Below are positions 42,479-51,669 of a stretch of DNA of 64,000 nt, piece after piece (the stretch's first letter is position 1; every line of letters starts with the position of its first letter). The notes beneath the pieces were generated by a model. That model worked only from the letters and a program-made list of their open reading frames with translations. It was not told where the DNA came from and made no database searches. Origin of the DNA: Variovorax sp. YR216 (GTDB taxonomy: Bacteria > Pseudomonadota > Gammaproteobacteria > Burkholderiales > Burkholderiaceae_C); NCBI RefSeq assembly GCF_900107745.1, contig NZ_FNRO01000006.1, forward strand, positions 124,001-188,000, written 5' to 3'. The position numbers were made by a program, and so were the translations under genes.

Positions 42479-43616
42479 CGGCGTGTCGGCCGGCGCGGCC
42501 GCGAAGCTGCAGGTCGAAGAAGCGCCGGTACACCGCGCGGTCGGCCACCGAGATGCGCTGCGGAAACTGCGTGCCGAGTTCGCTCCACATCTGGCGCACC
42601 GGTGCCGGCATGAAGCGCAGGTTGGGGTCGTTGCGGTAGGCCGGGTCGTCCGCGACCTGCATGGTGCGCAGGCGGATCAGCGTCGGCACCTGCCAGGCGC
42701 CGTCGCGGATCAACTCGCCCGCGAGCTCCCTGCACTTCGTCTCGTCGTAGCTGTCGATCACGCGCTGCAGGCTGCGGAACTGCTCGGGCCGGGGCAGCAT
42801 GGCCGGGTTGGCGATGGCGCGGGCGATCATGGCCTGGGCGGCCGGCGAGGCCGGGCCGACCTGCGGCGGCTCGATGTGCACATGCGAGAACGCCTCGCGG
42901 ATCGGCGCCTCCTCGCGCGAGCAGCCCAGCAGCATGACTTCCAGCGGGCCCAGGTGCTCGATCGCGTGCATCACCTTGGCTGCCTCGCGCACGTTCACGT
43001 CCATGTTCATGTGGCCGGCGTAGGGCAGGCCCTGGGCCTTGGCCTCTTCGCCCGCGGCGTAGAAGTTCCTGTTCGACAGGCCGACCGTCTTGATGAAGTC
43101 CGCGCCGTCGGCCTTCTGCCGGCGCACCTCGGCACGCGCGGCATCCGGCGTGGGCGCGAGCGTGTCGGTGAGGATGGTGCCGGGCAGCAAGAGCAGCGCC
43201 GGCGAATCCGCGAAGTCCAGGCGGCCTTCGCGCCGCGCGCGCAGCAGCTCGGGCGAGCCCGACATCTGCCGGTAGCCGGTGATGCCGTTGGAGAGCATCA
43301 GCTTGAGCGTGGCGCGCGGGTCGGGAGCGTTGAGCGGGTGCGCGTGCATGTCGAGGTAGCCGGGCACCACGAACTTGCCCGAGGCATCGACGCGCTGCGC
43401 TGCGCCGGCGGAGGCGATCTGCGGCGCGATGCGCGCGATCTTTCCCTCATGGATGAGCACGCTCATGCGGGGCGACAGGCGGCCGTCCTTCACGTCGACC
43501 ACCGTCACGCCGTCAAGGATCAGGTCGGCTTGCGCGGCCTTGAGCGATGGCGAGCTGCACAAGGCGAGGGCCATGCAGGCGGCGGGAAAGAGGCGATACG
43601 CGGTTCGATTCTTCAT
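42279..43616 (-). pseudogene. Amidohydrolase truncated by deletion
   Basis: 445 codons with a signal peptide (residues 1-~27) and the metal motifs of the amidohydrolase superfamily: DMHAHP, the Lys in DFIKTVGL, GHMN and IEHLG. The family's later metal-binding Asp (usually GTDS/GTDA) is absent. Homology stops at VYRRFFDLQ (about base 42510); after this the frame reads Arg/Gly/His-rich shadow of the alpha/beta hydrolase to a stop at 42279. So ~100 C-terminal residues were lost and the enzyme is probably inactive. ATG at 43616. Confidence 0.75.
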
Positions 43617-43641
43617 GCGATGGACAGGTAGGGGGATGGGT

Positions 43642-44457
43642 TCAGGCCGCGCCGCGCTTCACACCGCTCTCGCGCATGAAGGTATCGAGCTCGCGGTTGA
43701 ATTCGTCGGACACCAGTTGGGGAAAGTGATGCGGCGCGGCGATGTCGAGCCTGCGCCCGCCGCCGATCGCGGCCACCGTGTCGCACACGATGTCGAAGGC
43801 AGGGCTCCAGCCCGCCGAGATCACCAGCAGCGGCACCCCAGCCTCGCGGACCGCGCGCAGTTGCCGCTCCAGCATGCCCTTGGAAGGCAGCCGCAGCCGC
43901 TTGATCGCCTCGCCCATGCGGCGCAGTTCCCCGTCGCTGGAGCCGCCGCGCACTTCGGGCGGGATATTGACCAGCCCGATGAAGCGCCGGATGCGCGCGA
44001 CCGGGCCGCGGCTGAGAAGCAGCGTGCCGACCATGCGCAGCACGAAGCGCAGCACCGGCGCGCGATTGACCGCCAGTGCGGCCATCGCCGGTTCGATGAG
44101 CGTGAGCGAGCGGACCTTGGAAGGATCGCGCGCCGCCGCCGCCAGCGCGACGCAGCCGCCGAACGAATGGCCGACCAGATGCGCGCCATCGCCCATCAGC
44201 GACGCCACGAGCGCGCCGTCGAGTTCCGCGTCGTCGGGCCGCCCGGGGTCCGGGCTTCGGCCGTGGCCGGGCCGGTCGGGCACGATGAGCTGCCAGCCGC
44301 GTTCCGCGAGGCGCTGCTGCGTCGAGAAGTGGCTGTCGCCGCCGAGTGCGCTGCCCTGCGCGCTGCCGTGCACCAGGATCACCCGGGGGCCGTGCCCGCC
44401 CCAGCGGGTCAGGTGCATCGCCGATGGCGAGACCTGCGGGTCGTCGTCGCGCTTCAT
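43642..44457 (-). CDS. Alpha/beta-fold hydrolase
   Basis: 271 residues. HG oxyanion segment VILVHGSAQGS, nucleophile elbow LVGHSFGGCVALAA (Ser ~100), an acidic residue in the VISAGW region and the late His of IAAPHHFPQL. Complete catalytic triad likely. In an aromatic operon, such a hydrolase commonly cleaves the ring-fission product. The ATG at 44457 is 73 bp after the Bug receptor stop. Confidence 0.87.
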   Translation of the reverse strand: MKRDDDPQVSPSAMHLTRWGGHGPRVILVHGSAQGSALGGDSHFSTQQRLAERGWQLIVPDRPGHGRSPDPGRPDDAELDGALVASLMGDGAHLVGHSFGGCVALAAAARDPSKVRSLTLIEPAMAALAVNRAPVLRFVLRMVGTLLLSRGPVARIRRFIGLVNIPPEVRGGSSDGELRRMGEAIKRLRLPSKGMLERQLRAVREAGVPLLVISAGWSPAFDIVCDTVAAIGGGRRLDIAAPHHFPQLVSDEFNRELDTFMRESGVKRGAA

Positions 44458-44530
44458 GCGGCCGGTCCCGCGCGGTGGTCGAGTTCGTGGTGCATTGCCG
44501 TCTCCGTCTTCTTCGTGTCCGTTGTCTCGT

Positions 44531-45508
44531 TCAGTCCGCGGTGATGCCCGCGGCGCTCACCACTTTCTTCCAGCGCGCCATGTCGGACTGGATGAGGCTG
44601 CCCAGCTGCGCCGGCGTGCCCGTGCTCACCTGAAGGCCCTGCTGCGCGAGCTCGGCCTTGACCTCGGCGGTGTTCATCACCGCGACGAAGTCGGCGTTCA
44701 GCCGTGCCACGAGCTCGGGCGGCGTGCGTGCCGGCGCGAGTACCGCGTACCAGGCATTGACCGCGTCCATGTCCGCGAAGCCCTGCTCGCGGAAGGTCGG
44801 TACATCAGGGACCTGGCTGCTGCGCCGCTCGCCCGTGACCGCCAGCAGCCGCACCTTGCCGGCCTGCGCATGCGTGCGCACCGACGGCACGGAAGCGAAC
44901 ATCAAGTCCACGTGGCTGCCCATCAGATCGGTCAGCGCGCCCGAGATGCCCTTGTACGGCACGTGCGTGAACGAGACGCCGTAAGAGGTCTTGAGCAGTT
45001 CCATCGCCAGGTGGTGCGGCGTGCCGTTGCCCGGCGTGGCGTAGTTCAGCCGGCCGGGGTTGGCCTTGCCGTAGGCGATGAGTGACTTCATGTCCTTCAC
45101 CGGCAGGTTCGGGTTGACCGCGAGCGTCAGGTCGGCATCGGCCAGCTTCGCGATGGGCGCGAAATCGCGCAGCGCGTCGTAGGGCAGGCTCCTGTAGATC
45201 GCCGGCGTGATGGTGTGCGTGTTGATCGCCATCAGCAGCGTGTAGCCGTCGCCCGGCGCCTTGGCCACGAAGGCGGTGCCGAGGTTGCCGCTGGCGCCGG
45301 GCCGGTTGTCCACCACCACGGGCTGGCCCCAGCGTGCCGCGAGGCGGGGGCCGATGATGCGCGCGATGATGTCGCTGCCGCTGCTGGGCGTGAAGGGCAC
45401 CACCAGCGTGACGGGCCGCGACGGGAAGGTCGAACCCTCGGCGAAGGCAGGCGCCGACGCGCCCATCGCGCAGGCGAGGGCGAGCGGGAGGAGAACGCCC
45501 CTCTTCAT
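44531..45508 (-). CDS. Bug-family tripartite tricarboxylate transporter receptor
   Basis: 325 residues; signal peptide 1-~23 ending AFAE. Bug motifs LVVPFTPSSGSDIIAR, NRPGASGNLGTAFVAK, GDGYTLLMA, HVPYKGISGALTDLMGSHVD and AVLAPARTPPE. The start at 45508 overlaps the amidohydrolase stop by 4 bp, so it is translated with the decarboxylase-like enzyme. It probably binds an aromatic or aliphatic carboxylate used by this operon. No TctAB genes nearby. Confidence 0.92.
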   Translation of the reverse strand: MKRGVLLPLALACAMGASAPAFAEGSTFPSRPVTLVVPFTPSSGSDIIARIIGPRLAARWGQPVVVDNRPGASGNLGTAFVAKAPGDGYTLLMAINTHTITPAIYRSLPYDALRDFAPIAKLADADLTLAVNPNLPVKDMKSLIAYGKANPGRLNYATPGNGTPHHLAMELLKTSYGVSFTHVPYKGISGALTDLMGSHVDLMFASVPSVRTHAQAGKVRLLAVTGERRSSQVPDVPTFREQGFADMDAVNAWYAVLAPARTPPELVARLNADFVAVMNTAEVKAELAQQGLQVSTGTPAQLGSLIQSDMARWKKVVSAAGITAD

Positions 45509-46524
45509 GCTGCGCTCCTGGCCGGCGCGGGCGACAGCTTCAGCAACCGCTCGGCGTTCCTGTGCGCCACCTTCTCGCGGTCGCTCTCTGCAATGGGAAG
45601 GTGCGAGAACCAACGCACCGCCTCCACGTTCGATTCGAACGGATAGTCGACCGAGAACAGGATGTTGTCCCACCCGACCACGCTCGCGGTGCACATCAGC
45701 TCGGGCGTGGAGAAGACCCCCGAGGTCGTCACGCTGAAATGGTCGATGAAGGTGTTGCGCACCGACTTCTTCAGGTGCGGCGACTTGGGCGTGAGCCGCC
45801 CGTCCGCACGCCACAGCGCGAAGGGCAGCAGCTCGCCCATGTGGCCGATGACCATGCGCAGGCCCGGGAAGCGGTCGAACACGCCCGAGAGAATCAGCCG
45901 CAGCACGTGCGTCGCGGTCTCGACCGCATAGCCCCAGGACGCGAAGCCCAGTTGCGGAAAGTCCTTGTAGTAGGCCTCGAACACCTGCGGATGGGGGTTG
46001 GACGGGTGCAGGTAGATCGGCACGCCGAGCGCTTCAGCCGCCTCGAAGATCGGCCAGAAGCGTTGCTGGTCGAGGTAGGCGCCGCGCGTGTGGCCGTTGA
46101 TCATCGCGCCCTTGAAGCCCATGCGCTGCACGGTGCGCTCCAGCTCGGCGGCGGCCGCTTCCGGCGCGCCGGTGGACAAGGTCGCGAACGCGGCGAGGCG
46201 CGTGGGATGGCGGGCCACCGCTTCGGCGAGGTAGTCGTTGGCCGCGCGGGCGAGCGCCGCGGCCTGCGCGCCGTCCTCGATCTCCTGCGCGCCGGGCTTG
46301 GTGTGCGAGAGCACCTGCAGGTCGATGCCTGCGCGGTCCATCTCGGCGATGCGCATGTCGCCGATCTCGTCGAGGCCGGGCACGCGCGAGGGCGCGAGCA
46401 AGGCGCGGTCGGTCTCGTCGTAGGTGGCGAGCAGGCCGTCGTAGAGGAAGTGTTCCTCCAGCGCGATCAGCCGCACGGGCGGCGGCACGTAGACCTGCGT
46501 GAGTTGCGGGCTGGGTGTAGTCAT
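45505..46524 (-). CDS. Amidohydrolase-family (ACMSD-like) decarboxylase or hydrolase
   Basis: 339 residues, a TIM-barrel metal enzyme of the amidohydrolase-2 branch that includes gamma-resorcylate and aminocarboxymuconate-semialdehyde decarboxylases. Seen: IALEEHF (where the branch has E/H-x-H), GAMINGHTRGAYL, IYLHPSNPHP, VIGHMGELLPFA and LFSVDYPFES (final Asp). It overlaps the VOC dioxygenase gene by 4 bp and the Bug gene by 4 bp, so the three are tightly coupled. A ring-carboxylate decarboxylase or hydrolase of a cleavage product is likely. Confidence 0.88.
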   Translation of the reverse strand: MTTPSPQLTQVYVPPPVRLIALEEHFLYDGLLATYDETDRALLAPSRVPGLDEIGDMRIAEMDRAGIDLQVLSHTKPGAQEIEDGAQAAALARAANDYLAEAVARHPTRLAAFATLSTGAPEAAAAELERTVQRMGFKGAMINGHTRGAYLDQQRFWPIFEAAEALGVPIYLHPSNPHPQVFEAYYKDFPQLGFASWGYAVETATHVLRLILSGVFDRFPGLRMVIGHMGELLPFALWRADGRLTPKSPHLKKSVRNTFIDHFSVTTSGVFSTPELMCTASVVGWDNILFSVDYPFESNVEAVRWFSHLPIAESDREKVAHRNAERLLKLSPAPARSAA

Positions 46525-47483
46525 GTGGTCTCCTTGGCGTGCGGCTGTTCGTGATTGGTGATGAAGTCCTCCGGCACGGCCGGACCCCAGACATAGAGCG
46601 AGTCTTCCGGCGCATGGTCCGCGACCGGCCAGTCGACGTCATGCGCGATGAAGTCGATGTCGAAGGAATACTCGGCGAAGCTGCCCCATGGATCGCGCAC
46701 GTAGTGGAAGTAGTTGGAGCCGAGCACATGCCGGCCCAGCCCCCAGCCCCGGTCGAAGCCGGCCGCGCGCATCTGCTCCGCGCCGCTGCCCACTTCGTCG
46801 ATGCTGGCGACGGTCCAGCTGGAATGGTGCAGGCCCGGCGCATGCGACTTGGCGAAGGCCACGAGGTGATGGTCGCTGCCGTGCGCGCCGTGCAGGAAGG
46901 CGATGATGTCCTGCGAGCGGTCGGACAGGCGCAGCCCGAGGATCTCGGTGCAGAACCTCAGCATGCGCGGCACGTCGGCGGTGAAGAAGAGCAGGTGCGA
47001 CAGCGCGCGCGGCCGCACCATGCGGACCTGGCTGCGCGCGGGCGCTGCGCCCTGCCCGGGTGCCGGGCTCGGCCGCGCGGCGGGGCGGCTCTTGGCGCTT
47101 GGCGAGACCTTCGGTGCGACCACGAGTTGCAGCGGCGTGCCGTCGGGGTTGCGCAGCCACAGGCCCGCGCCGTCCGACAGCGGATGCGCGGCACAGCCCA
47201 GGCTGTGGCGGTCGATGCGGTCGCGAAAGGCCGACACGTCCTCGGCATGGATGCCGTAGCTCAGGTATTCCAGCCGCTTCGGCGCATCGCCCGCGTGCAC
47301 CGATCCCCAGCAGTGCGGATGGCCCGCGGTGTAGAGATCGAGTCTTTCGCCGACCTGCCGGGGCTCGAGCCCGAAGGCGGTGTAGAAGCGGCGGGCTTCC
47401 TCCAGGTCCGGCACCGAGAAGACGAAGCGGTGGACCGAATGCACGCCAATGGCGCCGGCGCGGCGCGGGGTTTCGCTGTTCAT
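46521..47483 (-). CDS. Two-domain VOC extradiol dioxygenase
   Basis: 320 residues; ATG at 47483 follows GGAGGACCACACG. Two VOC domains are joined by a Pro/Ala/Arg-rich linker (residues ~125-150). The C-terminal, catalytic domain carries His in LSHLLFFTADV, His in GLHHSSWTV and Glu in GSFAEYSF, the Fe(II) ligands of type I extradiol dioxygenases such as BphC. It would cleave the catechol made by the FAD hydroxylase encoded 17 bp upstream. Confidence 0.88.
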   Translation of the reverse strand: MNSETPRRAGAIGVHSVHRFVFSVPDLEEARRFYTAFGLEPRQVGERLDLYTAGHPHCWGSVHAGDAPKRLEYLSYGIHAEDVSAFRDRIDRHSLGCAAHPLSDGAGLWLRNPDGTPLQLVVAPKVSPSAKSRPAARPSPAPGQGAAPARSQVRMVRPRALSHLLFFTADVPRMLRFCTEILGLRLSDRSQDIIAFLHGAHGSDHHLVAFAKSHAPGLHHSSWTVASIDEVGSGAEQMRAAGFDRGWGLGRHVLGSNYFHYVRDPWGSFAEYSFDIDFIAHDVDWPVADHAPEDSLYVWGPAVPEDFITNHEQPHAKETT

Positions 47484-47500
47484 CGTGTGGTCCTCCGGGT

Positions 47501-49126
47501 TCAAGCGGCGCGGCCCGATACGCGGCGCAGCAGCGCCTCGCCATCGGCCGGCCAGGCATGGCCACGCCAGGCCACGTGCTGGTCGGGGCGCACGAGCGTG
47601 TAGCGGGTGGGGTAGAGGCTCGCGATGCAGCCCTCGTCGGGCTGCAGCACAGTGAGCGGCAGGCCGCAGGCGGCGGCCGCGGCGCGCGCGGCTTCGAGTT
47701 CCGCGTCGGTGCCGCGCTCGGCGGCCATCAGCGTGAAGCCTTGGCCGAAGTGGTCGTACAGCGAGCTTCCGTCGTGCCGCCAGGCATGCGGCGCGAGGCT
47801 GCCGGGGCGCGAGCTCGGTACGTAGTTGATGAAGTCCGCCGGCGGCGCGGACGTGCCGTCCGGCACGATCACGGGCGAGTGCTCGTAACGGTAGCCCAGC
47901 ACCACGCCGAGCGTCATGAATTCGCGCATCTTGCTCGCGCCAATGCGGGCGCCAATCTCGCGCCGCACGGCCTCGCCTGCCTCGCCCGCATCCTCCAGAC
48001 CGGCGGCGGCCAACTGGTTGCCGAGGATCGCGTGGTTGGCCTCGGCTTCGGCCATCACCCATTCGTGCACCGGGCGGCGCTCGGCCTCGTAGCTCTCCAG
48101 CAGCGCGGGGCCGCCCCAGCCCTGCAGCACCGCGGCCAGCTTCCAGCCCAGATCCACGCCGTCGGCCACGCCCATGTTCATGCCATAGCCGCCGAACGGT
48201 GGATGCAGGTGGCAGGCATCGCCGGCGAGGAACACGCGCCGGTCGCGGTAGCGGTTGGCGATGAGGCGGCTGGCGACCCATTCGTCGCTGCTGAGCACTT
48301 CGTAGGGCAGGTCGATGCCGGTGGCGCGGCGAATCAGCGCGGGCGCTTCCAGGTCGGCCAGGCGCACGCCTTCGGGCACGTGCGTGGGCATGAAGAACCA
48401 GGTGTCGCCGCGGTCCATCGGGCCGATCAGGCTGGGGACGTCGCCATTGATCTGCCAGTACATGATGGCCGGGCCGTGCGGATGCGCCTCGGCGAGCCCC
48501 GGCGCGCGGAAGACGATGTTGTAGTTGCGCGAAAGGCCGTACCGGCCTTCCATGCGCGCGCCGATCTGCTCGCGCACCGTGCTGCGCGCGCCGTCGGCGC
48601 CGACCAGGTAGGCCACGCGCACGGTGCTGTCCTGGTCGCACACCTTGTCGTGCAGCCGGGCGGTCACGCCGTCGGCGTCCTGTTCGAGTCCGCGCAGCTC
48701 GCAGTTGAAGCGCAGCTCCACGCCCGGCAGCGACTGGGCATGCGCCCGCATCACTTCCTCGACGGTGTATTGCGGAATCCACTGCGCATGCTCGGAGTAG
48801 AGCGGATTGCGACCCGGGGCGCAGTACATCGCGTTCTCGAAGCGCGCCAGCTCGTGGCCCGCGAGCCGGGTGACGAACACCACGTTCGACGGGTACTGGG
48901 CGCCCAGGGGCGAGGCCGCGCGCAACTGGTCGGCGATGCCCCAGCGGCGCAGGTGCTCGCGCGTTCGGACGTTGGTGGTCTTGGCGCGCGGCGCATAGCC
49001 GACGCGGTCGTTGCGCTCGATCACCAGGCATGGCACGCCGCGATGACCCAGTTCGATCGCCAGTGCCAGTCCCACCGGGCCCGCGCCGACGATCAGCACG
49101 GGCAGCGGCGGAGTTGTCTCGTTCAT
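47501..49126 (-). CDS. FAD-dependent aromatic hydroxylase, MhpA-like
   Basis: 541 residues. VLIVGAGPVGLALAIEL (FAD), LVGADGARSTVREQ (DG motif) and GDACHLHPPFGGYGMNMGVAD (ribityl binding) are the three signatures of class A flavin hydroxylases; a C-terminal thioredoxin-like part with RPDQHVAWRG is as in MhpA and phenol hydroxylases. It uses NAD(P)H and O2 to hydroxylate a phenolic ring. First gene of the minus-strand operon under the divergent LysR gene at 49335. Confidence 0.92.
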   Translation of the reverse strand: MNETTPPLPVLIVGAGPVGLALAIELGHRGVPCLVIERNDRVGYAPRAKTTNVRTREHLRRWGIADQLRAASPLGAQYPSNVVFVTRLAGHELARFENAMYCAPGRNPLYSEHAQWIPQYTVEEVMRAHAQSLPGVELRFNCELRGLEQDADGVTARLHDKVCDQDSTVRVAYLVGADGARSTVREQIGARMEGRYGLSRNYNIVFRAPGLAEAHPHGPAIMYWQINGDVPSLIGPMDRGDTWFFMPTHVPEGVRLADLEAPALIRRATGIDLPYEVLSSDEWVASRLIANRYRDRRVFLAGDACHLHPPFGGYGMNMGVADGVDLGWKLAAVLQGWGGPALLESYEAERRPVHEWVMAEAEANHAILGNQLAAAGLEDAGEAGEAVRREIGARIGASKMREFMTLGVVLGYRYEHSPVIVPDGTSAPPADFINYVPSSRPGSLAPHAWRHDGSSLYDHFGQGFTLMAAERGTDAELEAARAAAAACGLPLTVLQPDEGCIASLYPTRYTLVRPDQHVAWRGHAWPADGEALLRRVSGRAA

Positions 49127-49334
49127 GTCGTATTTCCTCGGCTTCACTTCGCAGATGGAGCGGGATCGTAGAAATGGGCGACTGATCGCCAAAGATGCGG
49201 GAAATGCGCGAACGATGCTCAAATCACATCACTGCTGATTGCGTGGCGACTGGCGCGGGTTTGCACCGAGAGACGCGAGTGATTCAAAAACCGAACAATT
49301 TGCGCCCCGAAGTGTTTGCAATGAATCGGACGAG

Positions 49335-50228
49335 ATGAAACTCAACACAGTGCGCGACTTCCTGGCGGTCGCCGAGCGCGGCAGCATGCGGGCCGCGGCG
49401 CGCCAGCTCAGCCTGGCGCAGCCGGCGATGACGCGCAGCATCCAGGAGCTCGAAAAGGAACTGGGTGTGGAGCTGTTCGAGCGCCGCGCGCGCGGCGTCA
49501 TGCTCACGCCCATGGGTGAAGTCTTCCTGCGGCGTGCGCAGGCGCTGCGCAGCGAGATGCGCAGGGCGCAGGAGGAGATGGACCAGCTCAAGGGCCTGCG
49601 CCATGGCCATCTCCGCATCTGCCTCTCGAGCGGCGCGCACATGGCGCTGCTGCCCAATGCGCTGCGGCCTTTCCGGCAGCGCTTTCCCAACGTCGCGCTC
49701 GAAATCATCGACACCGTGTTGCCCCGTGTCGAGCGGGACCTGATCGATGGCACGCTCGATGTCTACATCGGCCCTTCCTACGACGAAGTGGGTGGCGAGC
49801 TGGTTTCGGAGCGGCTGTTCGACAACGAGCGCGTCATCCTGGCGCGCAAAGGCCACCCCCTCGCCGGTGCCAGGTCACTGGCCGAACTGGCGGACGCCGA
49901 ATGGGTCACCACCTCGGTCACGCACCGGGCTGAGGACGAGATCGTCCCCCTGTTCACGCAGCGTGGGCTGCCGGCGCCGAAGATCGTGGTGCAGGGCCAT
50001 TCGGCGCTCACCTTCTTCTTCATGATCGCGTACTCGGACCTGCTGATGATGCTGCCCATCCAGTGGGAGCGCTCGCCACCCTTCGCGGGGCTGCTCACGC
50101 GCATCGATGTGGGCGAGCGGCTGCTGGCGCCGCCGATCTCGATCGTGCGCCGCTCGTCGTTGCCGCTGACGCCGGCAGGCGAGTACTTCTGCGACATGAT
50201 CCGCCGGGCCGCGCTGCACCGGGACTGA
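49335..50228 (+). CDS. LysR-family transcriptional regulator
   Basis: 297 residues; ATG at 49335. Helix-turn-helix GSMRAAARQLSLAQPAMTRSI with LEKELGVELFERRARG, then the effector domain. It is divergent from the FAD hydroxylase operon (208-bp intergenic region), so it probably activates that pathway in response to an aromatic effector. A GGCGA-CTGA-TCGCC dyad lies at 49177-49190 in the shared region but is not of standard LysR size. Confidence 0.9.
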   Translation: MKLNTVRDFLAVAERGSMRAAARQLSLAQPAMTRSIQELEKELGVELFERRARGVMLTPMGEVFLRRAQALRSEMRRAQEEMDQLKGLRHGHLRICLSSGAHMALLPNALRPFRQRFPNVALEIIDTVLPRVERDLIDGTLDVYIGPSYDEVGGELVSERLFDNERVILARKGHPLAGARSLAELADAEWVTTSVTHRAEDEIVPLFTQRGLPAPKIVVQGHSALTFFFMIAYSDLLMMLPIQWERSPPFAGLLTRIDVGERLLAPPISIVRRSSLPLTPAGEYFCDMIRRAALHRD

Positions 50229-50473
50229 GCTGCCCGCGGGCCCGCCGCGGGCGACGCACCTCTTCAACCCTTCCACCGCTTTCCGCACCTGCCGGAGGGC
50301 GCGGCCGCGCGCCGACGTTCCCGCTCGGCGATGCCGAAGGGCTATCGCAGTCGGCATTTCTGCATCTTTTGCGCAGACCTCGGCGCTCCTACGCTTGCGC
50401 CCATTCCGACTCGCCATCCGCCGGTCGGCCTCGTCGAGATACCGGGGCAAGGCCCCGCACAAAAAGGAGACAC

Positions 50474-51652
50474 ATGCTTGATCTGCGCAAACCGCTGGCC
50501 GCGCTCGCGCTCGCCATGGCAGGCAGCTTCGCCGCCGCACCCGCGGCGGCCCAGTCGCCGATCCGCATCGGCTACCTGAGCACGTTCTCGGGCCCGATCG
50601 GCTCGCTCGGCCAGGACATGTACGACGGCTTCATGCTCGGCGTGGAGCAGGGCGGCAACAAGCTCGGGGGCGTGCCGGTGGAGATCCTGAAGCAGGACGA
50701 CCAGTTCAAGCCCGAAGTCGCCAATCAGATCGTCCAGAAGATGATCGAGAAGGACAAGGTGCCCATCATCACCGGCGTGGCCGGCTCGAACGTGATGATG
50801 GCCGTGCAGCGCGCCATCGCCGAGAAGGAAGTGTTCCTCATCGGCGCGAACGCCGGCCCTTCGGAACTCGCGGGCGCGCAGTGCTCGCCCTACCGCTTCG
50901 TCGCCTCGTGGCAGAACGACAGCTGGGCCGAGGCCGCGGGCAAGTACGCCAACGACAAGGGCTACAAGCGCATGCTGCTCGTGGCGTCCAACTACCAGGC
51001 CGGCAAGGACGCGGTGGCCGGCTTCAAGAAGTTCTACACGGGCCAGATCGTCGACGAGATCTATCCCGGCGTGACCCAGCCCGACTTCTCGGCCGAGCTC
51101 ACCCAGATCGGCGCCGACAAGCCCGATGCGGTGTTCGCCTTCGTGCCCAGCGGCGGCATCAACTTCATCCGCCAGTACCAGCAGGCGGGCCTCCTCAAGA
51201 CCGTGCCGCTGCTCACCGTGGGGATGGCCGACGGCACCACGCTGCCCGCGCTCAAGGAGTCGGCGCTGGGCATCCAGTCGGTGCACTTCTGGGCGCCCGA
51301 CACCGACAACCCCGTCAGCCGCCAGTTCGTCGAGGCATTCGAGAAGAAGTACGGACGCATCCCCTCCAACTTCGCGGCGCAGGGCTACGACTCGGCGCTG
51401 CTGCTCGACGCGGCCATCGGCCGCGTGAAGGGCGACGTCTCGGACAAGAAGGCCTTCATGGCCGCGCTCAGGCAGGGCAGCGGGAAATCGGTGCGCGGCA
51501 GCCTGCGCTTTGCCAACAACAACTTCCCCATCAACGACTGGTACGCCTTCGAGGTCGCCAAGGACGCCAAGGGCCGCGTCAGCCTGAAGACCGTCGCCAC
51601 GCCGCTGAAGAACTACCAGGACTCCTACCACGCCAAGTGCGCGATGAAGTGA
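50474..51652 (+). CDS. Branched-chain-amino-acid-type ABC transporter substrate-binding protein
   Basis: 392 residues; ATG at 50474 follows AAAAAGGAGACAC. Signal peptide 1-~27 ending PAAAQ. The type I periplasmic fold shows IRIGYLSTFSGPIGSLGQDM, VPVEILKQDDQFKPEVANQ and FAAQGYDSALLLDAA, as in HbaE/LivK-type receptors that often bind aromatic acids or amides rather than amino acids. It heads the liv operon, and the dehydrogenase genes follow it directly. Confidence 0.92.
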   Translation: MLDLRKPLAALALAMAGSFAAAPAAAQSPIRIGYLSTFSGPIGSLGQDMYDGFMLGVEQGGNKLGGVPVEILKQDDQFKPEVANQIVQKMIEKDKVPIITGVAGSNVMMAVQRAIAEKEVFLIGANAGPSELAGAQCSPYRFVASWQNDSWAEAAGKYANDKGYKRMLLVASNYQAGKDAVAGFKKFYTGQIVDEIYPGVTQPDFSAELTQIGADKPDAVFAFVPSGGINFIRQYQQAGLLKTVPLLTVGMADGTTLPALKESALGIQSVHFWAPDTDNPVSRQFVEAFEKKYGRIPSNFAAQGYDSALLLDAAIGRVKGDVSDKKAFMAALRQGSGKSVRGSLRFANNNFPINDWYAFEVAKDAKGRVSLKTVATPLKNYQDSYHAKCAMK

Positions 51653-51669
51653 CCGCGCCGACCACCGCC

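Noticed and set aside
46521-49031. 836-codon frame that would fuse a long N-terminal part to the two-domain VOC protein
   Set aside because: The upstream 516 codons are a frame-shifted shadow of the FAD hydroxylase. A strong ribosome site (GGAGGACC) precedes the ATG at 47483.
49177-49190. GGCGA-CTGA-TCGCC dyad as the LysR operator of the hydroxylase operon
   Set aside because: Arms are short and the spacing is not of LysR type; such dyads are common by chance in G+C-rich DNA.
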